Shown: one piece after another, positions 5,237 through 8,495 of the stretch
Position numbering within the stretch: the first letter of the stretch is position 1
Layout of the letters: every line of letters starts with the position of its first letter
Assembly: GCA_964560165.1 (NCBI GenBank)
Contig: CAZLLB010000146.1
Span: 1 to 8,495, forward strand
Direction of reading: 5' to 3'
Source of the DNA: Parvibaculum sp964560165
GTDB taxonomy: Bacteria; Pseudomonadota; Alphaproteobacteria; Parvibaculales; Parvibaculaceae
DNA: 8,495 bases
Made by a program: the position numbers and the translations under genes
The notes under the pieces: model-generated
The model's input: the letters and a program-made list of their open reading frames with translations, nothing else
Databases searched by the model: none
Told to the model about the DNA's origin: nothing

Positions 5237-7114
5237 ATGAGCAAGCGCCCGCCAAAATCAAACCCGACGCGTCATGCGACGCCATCTTTCCCGAGAGGTC
5301 AGGGAACGGTCAGCATACCGGGTGCGGCTTTCGGCTCGCCCACCGTCAGGATGCCGCCGGGCGCGAACCAAGCTTCGTTGCCGTCGCGGGCGGATATTAT
5401 TCAGGCTTTGCAGATGGGGGGCGCTCATCTGGCAGCCGGGCGGCTCGATTACGCCGCCGCCGCCGCCAAGCACGTCCTTCAGTTTGCGCCGCAAAATCCC
5501 GACGCGCTGCATCTGCTGGCGCTGGTGGCGCATGGCAAGGGCGATCCGGCGACAGCGGAAAAACTCATTCTGGGGGCGCTGAGGCATGCGCCTGCTCATC
5601 CCAACCTGCTGGTCAATCTGGCCAACAGTCAACGAGACCAGGGCAAAGGCGAGGAGGCGCTCGCAAATTATGGTGCGGCCATTTCAGCGCGCCCGGATTT
5701 TCTGGACGCCTTTATCAATCGCGGCATGCTGTTGAAGGATTACAGGAGAACGACGGAGGCGCTGAAGGATTTTCAAAGAGCCATCGCTCTCGCGCCCACC
5801 AACCCCGTGGCTTATGTGCATGCGGCGGAGGCCGCGATGGTGGCGGGTCTTTATCGCGATGCCGTCGCTTATTGCCAGAGCGCGCGTGAGCATGTGGCCA
5901 ATCCTCCGTCCACGATCTTTGTGCTGCTGGCCGAATTCCACGAAAGATTGACCGAACTCGATACGGCCCTTGAATTTGCCGAACAGGCGCGCGCGCTTGA
6001 CCCACAGAACGTTATCGCCACCCGTATCTGGGCGAAAATCCGTCGCCGCAAAGCAGCCAAGAACAAAGACGCGTTGCGCGAAATACGCGCTGTTCTGGAT
6101 GCCATAGACACCTCGAAGCTCGATCCCGAAATCGCAGGCGGTGTGGAGAGCGATCTGGGGATCATTTGTAATGATCTGGGCGAGATCGACGCGGCCTTTG
6201 CGCATTTCGTCAAACAGAATGCCGCATCGGCTAAAGGTATCACGCACAAACGCGTGGATAAGCAGGGCTACCTCGATCAGCTGGAAGAATTGATCTCCAC
6301 ATTCACGCCGGAATGGGTGGGCTCGTGGTCAACGGGTGTTGCGGCGGTTGAGCCCGGCCACCGGGCCGCGCCGATTTTTCTTATCGGTTTCCCGCGCTCC
6401 GGGACAACGCTGCTTGACCAGATCCTCGACGCGCATCCTGATGTTCAGGTCTTTGAAGAGCAGCCGACGCTTATTGCCGTCAGAGACGGGGTGGTCGCCT
6501 ATCCAGCGGGCCTTGCCCATATTGATGATGGAGAGCGGCAAAGATTGCGCGCGCTTTACTGGGCGGCGCTTGAGGCGGATGGGGCCGATCTCAAATCGAA
6601 ACTTGTGATCAACAAGCTGCCGCTCAATATCATCCAGGTGGGTTTGATTCAGGCCGTTTTTCCAGAGGCCAAAATCATTCTGTCGCTTCGCCATCCGGCT
6701 GACAGCGTCTTGTCATGTTTCATGCAGAACTTCGAGATCAATGCCTCGATGGCAAATTTCCTGACGCTTCCGGAGGCCGCACATCTTTATGATCGGGTGA
6801 TGACGCTCTGGCAGCAGTATCGCCGTCTTCTGCCGCTTAAAGTCGTCGAGGTGCGATACGAAAATCTCATTCGTGACATTCGCGCTGAAGTCGAGCCGGT
6901 TCTCGATTTCCTCGGCTTATCGTGGAATGACGCGCAGGCCGACCCTGCTGCTCATGCACTGGCGCGGGGCACGATCCGCACACCATCCTATGAGCAGGTT
7001 ACGCAGCCGATCTATTCCAGTTCGGCAGATCGTTGGCGGCGGTATGAAAAACATCTGACGCCGGTGCTTCCAGTGCTTGAGAAGCATATTCGTCATTTCG
7101 GCTATGAACTCTGA
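5237..7114 (+). CDS. TPR-repeat / sulfotransferase fusion protein
   Basis: A 625-residue two-part protein. Residues 1-50 are a basic, Pro/Ser-rich tail without signal peptide features. Residues about 52-258 hold roughly six tetratricopeptide repeats of about 34 residues, many ending in the A-x-x-x-x-P form (for example NPDALHLLALVAHGKGD from 87 and FLDAFINRGMLLKDY from 155). This is a protein- or peptide-binding superhelix. From about 379 a Sulfotransfer_3-type domain begins, with the 5'-phosphosulfate loop GFPRSGTT (384-391) and the 3'-phosphate segment LRHPADSVLS (484-493, Arg485 and Ser493). It continues with VVEVRYENLI (536-545) and SADRWRRYEKHL (596-607). TPR-sulfotransferases of this layout are frequent in alphaproteobacteria and mostly uncharacterised. 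The domain resembles tyrosylprotein sulfotransferases, so a protein acceptor is possible but unproven. ATG 5237 is preferred to a TTG at 5174 in the same frame. It is probably the first gene of a unit with the response regulator, 18 bases on. Confidence 0.9.
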   Translation: MSKRPPKSNPTRHATPSFPRGQGTVSIPGAAFGSPTVRMPPGANQASLPSRADIIQALQMGGAHLAAGRLDYAAAAAKHVLQFAPQNPDALHLLALVAHGKGDPATAEKLILGALRHAPAHPNLLVNLANSQRDQGKGEEALANYGAAISARPDFLDAFINRGMLLKDYRRTTEALKDFQRAIALAPTNPVAYVHAAEAAMVAGLYRDAVAYCQSAREHVANPPSTIFVLLAEFHERLTELDTALEFAEQARALDPQNVIATRIWAKIRRRKAAKNKDALREIRAVLDAIDTSKLDPEIAGGVESDLGIICNDLGEIDAAFAHFVKQNAASAKGITHKRVDKQGYLDQLEELISTFTPEWVGSWSTGVAAVEPGHRAAPIFLIGFPRSGTTLLDQILDAHPDVQVFEEQPTLIAVRDGVVAYPAGLAHIDDGERQRLRALYWAALEADGADLKSKLVINKLPLNIIQVGLIQAVFPEAKIILSLRHPADSVLSCFMQNFEINASMANFLTLPEAAHLYDRVMTLWQQYRRLLPLKVVEVRYENLIRDIRAEVEPVLDFLGLSWNDAQADPAAHALARGTIRTPSYEQVTQPIYSSSADRWRRYEKHLTPVLPVLEKHIRHFGYEL

Positions 7115-7132
7115 AGGCCGCACCAGGACAGC

Positions 7133-7816
7133 ATGACAGCCAAGAAAATTCTGATCGTCGATGATGACGAGGCATTGCGCGGATCGTTGATCGAGCAGCT
7201 TGAACTGCATGAGGAGTTCGAATGCGCCGCGCTCTCGACCGCCGCAGCGGGGCTTGATCATGTGCGTGGCGCGCAAGTCGATCTGGTGCTGCTTGATGTC
7301 GGCTTGCCCGATATGGATGGGCGTGAAGCCTGCCGGTTGATGCGCAAGGACGGCATCAAGGTGCCGATCATCATGCTGACCGGTGCCGATACCGATTCCG
7401 ATACGATTCTCGGTCTTGATGCCGGAGCGAATGATTATGTGACGAAGCCGTTTCGCTTCGGCGTGTTGCTGGCGCGTATCCGCTCGCAATTGCGCAGCCA
7501 TGCGCAGAGCGAGGACGCGGTCTTTGCCATTGGACCTTATTCCTTCCGCCCCAGCGCCAAGATTCTCGTCGATGCTGGCGACAAGAAGGTGAGGCTGACG
7601 GAAAAGGAAACGAATATTCTCAAGTTCCTTTTCCGCGCCGGGCCCAATGTCGTGGGGCGCGATGTGCTGCTGACGGAAGTGTGGGGCTACAATTCCGGCG
7701 TTACGACGCATACGCTCGAGACGCATATCTATCGCCTGCGGCAGAAGATCGAGAAAGATCCGTCGAATGCGGAAATACTGGTGACCGAAGCCGGAGGATA
7801 TCGGCTGGTTCCGTGA
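7133..7816 (+). CDS. cenR: OmpR/PhoB-family response regulator, probable CenR orthologue
   Basis: A 227-residue two-component DNA-binding regulator. The receiver domain (about 4-120) has the acidic pocket Asp10-Asp12, the phospho-acceptor Asp55 in LVLLDVGLPDMDG (51-63), Thr83 in MLTG and Lys105 in DYVTKPF. The winged-helix output domain (about 130-227) has RLTEKETNILKFL (154-166) and the recognition region TTHTLETHIYRLRQKIEKDP (191-210). The HDTDSDTI-like loop (here ADTDSDTILGLDAGANDYV) and the ending AEILVTEAGGYRLVP closely match what I remember of alphaproteobacterial CenR. In Caulobacter CenR is essential and works with the kinase CenK in envelope control. Orthology is recognition from memory, not a search. 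No histidine kinase is in the window; cenK is commonly unlinked. AGGA (7125-7128) is the ribosome binding site. The gene is close behind the TPR-sulfotransferase and 20 bases ahead of the NTF2-like gene. Confidence 0.88.
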   Translation: MTAKKILIVDDDEALRGSLIEQLELHEEFECAALSTAAAGLDHVRGAQVDLVLLDVGLPDMDGREACRLMRKDGIKVPIIMLTGADTDSDTILGLDAGANDYVTKPFRFGVLLARIRSQLRSHAQSEDAVFAIGPYSFRPSAKILVDAGDKKVRLTEKETNILKFLFRAGPNVVGRDVLLTEVWGYNSGVTTHTLETHIYRLRQKIEKDPSNAEILVTEAGGYRLVP

Positions 7817-7836
7817 GTAACGTCTGGGAGGACAGA

Positions 7837-8220
7837 ATGGCCGATACGGAAAGCAGCGTCCTGGCGCTTGCCGAGCGCTTCGTCGGGGCGATCGAGCGCG
7901 GCGATATCGAGGCGGTGAAGGGATGCTACGCCGAGGACGCGCGCATCTGGCACAATTTCGATAATGTCGATCAGACGGTTCCGGAAAATCTGCGTGTGCT
8001 GGGCTGGATCGCCGGTGTGCTGTCCGATCGCAAATATAATATCCTGCGGCGCGTTGCTATTCCGGGCGGGTTTCTCCAGCAGCACGTCTTGTCGGGCAAG
8101 CTGAAAAGCGGCGCGCCCTTTTCGATGCCTGCCTGTCTTGTTGTGCAGGTGAAGGATGGTCGTATTTCGCGGCTCGAGGAATATCTCGACCCGGCGCAGG
8201 CCGCCGCTCTTCAAAGCTGA
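7837..8220 (+). CDS. NTF2/SnoaL-like small protein
   Basis: A 127-residue protein with the cone-shaped alpha+beta fold of the NTF2/SnoaL/ketosteroid-isomerase superfamily. The N-terminal helices LALAERFVGAIERGDIEAVK (9-28) are followed by YAEDARIWHNFDN (31-43), which is the usual family landmark. Strands follow around RRVAIPGGFLQQHVLSGKL (71-89), ACLVVQVKDGRISRLEEYLD (99-118) completes the sheet, and the end is a short Ala-rich tail. Members include isomerases, cyclases, hydrolases and ligand-binding proteins, so a reaction cannot be assigned. There is no signal peptide. The start at 7837 is fixed by a strong GGGAGGA (7826-7832). It is the last gene of the probable three-gene unit with the TPR-sulfotransferase and the response regulator. 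It ends 3 bases from the stop of the opposing thioesterase gene, leaving no room for a terminator. Confidence 0.87.
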   Translation: MADTESSVLALAERFVGAIERGDIEAVKGCYAEDARIWHNFDNVDQTVPENLRVLGWIAGVLSDRKYNILRRVAIPGGFLQQHVLSGKLKSGAPFSMPACLVVQVKDGRISRLEEYLDPAQAAALQS

Positions 8221-8223
8221 GCG

Positions 8224-8495
8224 TTAGTTGTTGTCGTCAACCGTTGCGGTGAGTTTGTAGGCGCTGGCAAATTCCGGCGGCATGCGTGTTGCCTTGCCCG
8301 TTTCGATATTGATGCAAACGAAATCGCTGAGGCCCCGCAGCAGCGTCACGCCGGTTTCCGAGTTGACCATCTGGAAATGGCGGCGGAGCCGAAGCCGTCC
8401 GTCATTGCCGGTGATCCATGTGGCGCAGAGCACGCGGTCACCCTCATGCGAGGCGGCGAAATATTCAAGCTCGTGGCGGCGCACGACCATGCCGC
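8224..8495 (-). CDS. Acyl-CoA thioesterase, hotdog fold (partial, N-terminus outside window)
   Basis: The C-terminal 90 or so residues of a 4-hydroxybenzoyl-CoA thioesterase-like protein (4HBT/YbgC/FadM group), which hydrolyses acyl-CoA thioesters in the cytosol. The visible part begins VVRRHELEYFAASHEGDRV, the family's central strand after the hotdog helix. It continues with strands LCATWITGNDGRLRLRRHFQM and a FVCINIETGKATRMPPEF strand-turn typical of the C-terminal end. The catalytic Asp/N-terminal segment (DxxGHVNNxxY-like) would lie beyond the right edge, so the activity cannot be checked. An internal Met codon at 8488-8490 is unlikely to be the start because the helix and first strands would be missing. 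The gene is read leftward toward the NTF2-like gene and stops with TAA at 8224-8226. Confidence 0.78.
   Translation of the reverse strand, partial: GMVVRRHELEYFAASHEGDRVLCATWITGNDGRLRLRRHFQMVNSETGVTLLRGLSDFVCINIETGKATRMPPEFASAYKLTATVDDNN

Noticed and set aside
5046..5285. N-terminal extension of the conserved hypothetical protein up to an ATG at 5285
   Set aside because: The extra 80 residues are Pro/Cys/Gly-rich and would overlap the start of the divergent TPR-sulfotransferase. The extension looks like translated intergenic DNA.
5684..6247. Open frames on the minus strand inside the TPR region
   Set aside because: They are antisense to clear TPR repeats and carry no domain of their own.
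6917..7726. A 269-codon open frame on the minus strand across the TPR-sulfotransferase end and the response regulator
   Set aside because: It lies antisense to two genes with complete family motifs, is rich in His/Arg/Gln as antisense frames of GC-rich genes are, and shows no recognisable domain.

Overview
The window looks like a piece of an alphaproteobacterial chromosome. The response regulator at the right closely matches my memory of the alphaproteobacterial CenR family. The porin has the short-signal-peptide form common in Rhodospirillales and Hyphomicrobiales-type bacteria. A palindromic repeat with GTCATTGCGAG ends, of the kind scattered through many alphaproteobacterial genomes, lies between two genes. 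The DNA is GC-rich and densely packed. I cannot place it below class level. I see no tRNA, rRNA, CRISPR array, transposase, phage gene or plasmid gene.

Layout, left to right. (1) An outer-membrane porin (40-1188, +) closed by a strong hairpin terminator. (2) A stand-alone PAPS-dependent sulfotransferase (1316-2155, +), tail-to-tail and overlapping by 10 bp with (3) a degenerate ThiE/TenI-like protein (2146-2790, -). (4) A YggS/PLPBP pyridoxal-phosphate homeostasis protein (2819-3514, +), divergent from the ThiE-like gene across only 28 bp. (5) A palindromic repeat (3540-3626). (6) A leftward pair: a conserved hypothetical protein (4227-5045, -) followed by a YkuD-type L,D-transpeptidase (3647-4186, -). 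(7) A 191-bp divergent intergenic region. (8) A rightward, tightly spaced set: a TPR-sulfotransferase fusion (5237-7114), an OmpR-type response regulator, probably CenR (7133-7816), and a small NTF2/SnoaL-like protein (7837-8220). (9) The 3' part of a hotdog-fold acyl-CoA thioesterase (8224-8495, -), running off the right edge.

A loose common theme is the cell envelope: a porin, a peptidoglycan-type transpeptidase domain, a regulator whose family controls envelope genes, and two sulfotransferases that could modify a surface glycan, lipid or protein. The sequence does not prove that they work together. The points most worth following are the TPR-sulfotransferase placed 18 bp ahead of cenR in a probable operon, the ThiE-like protein lacking most thiamine-phosphate synthase catalytic residues beside a B6-homeostasis gene, and the YkuD-domain protein with no possible N-terminal signal peptide. 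I found no clear evidence of a wholly new defence or mobile system.
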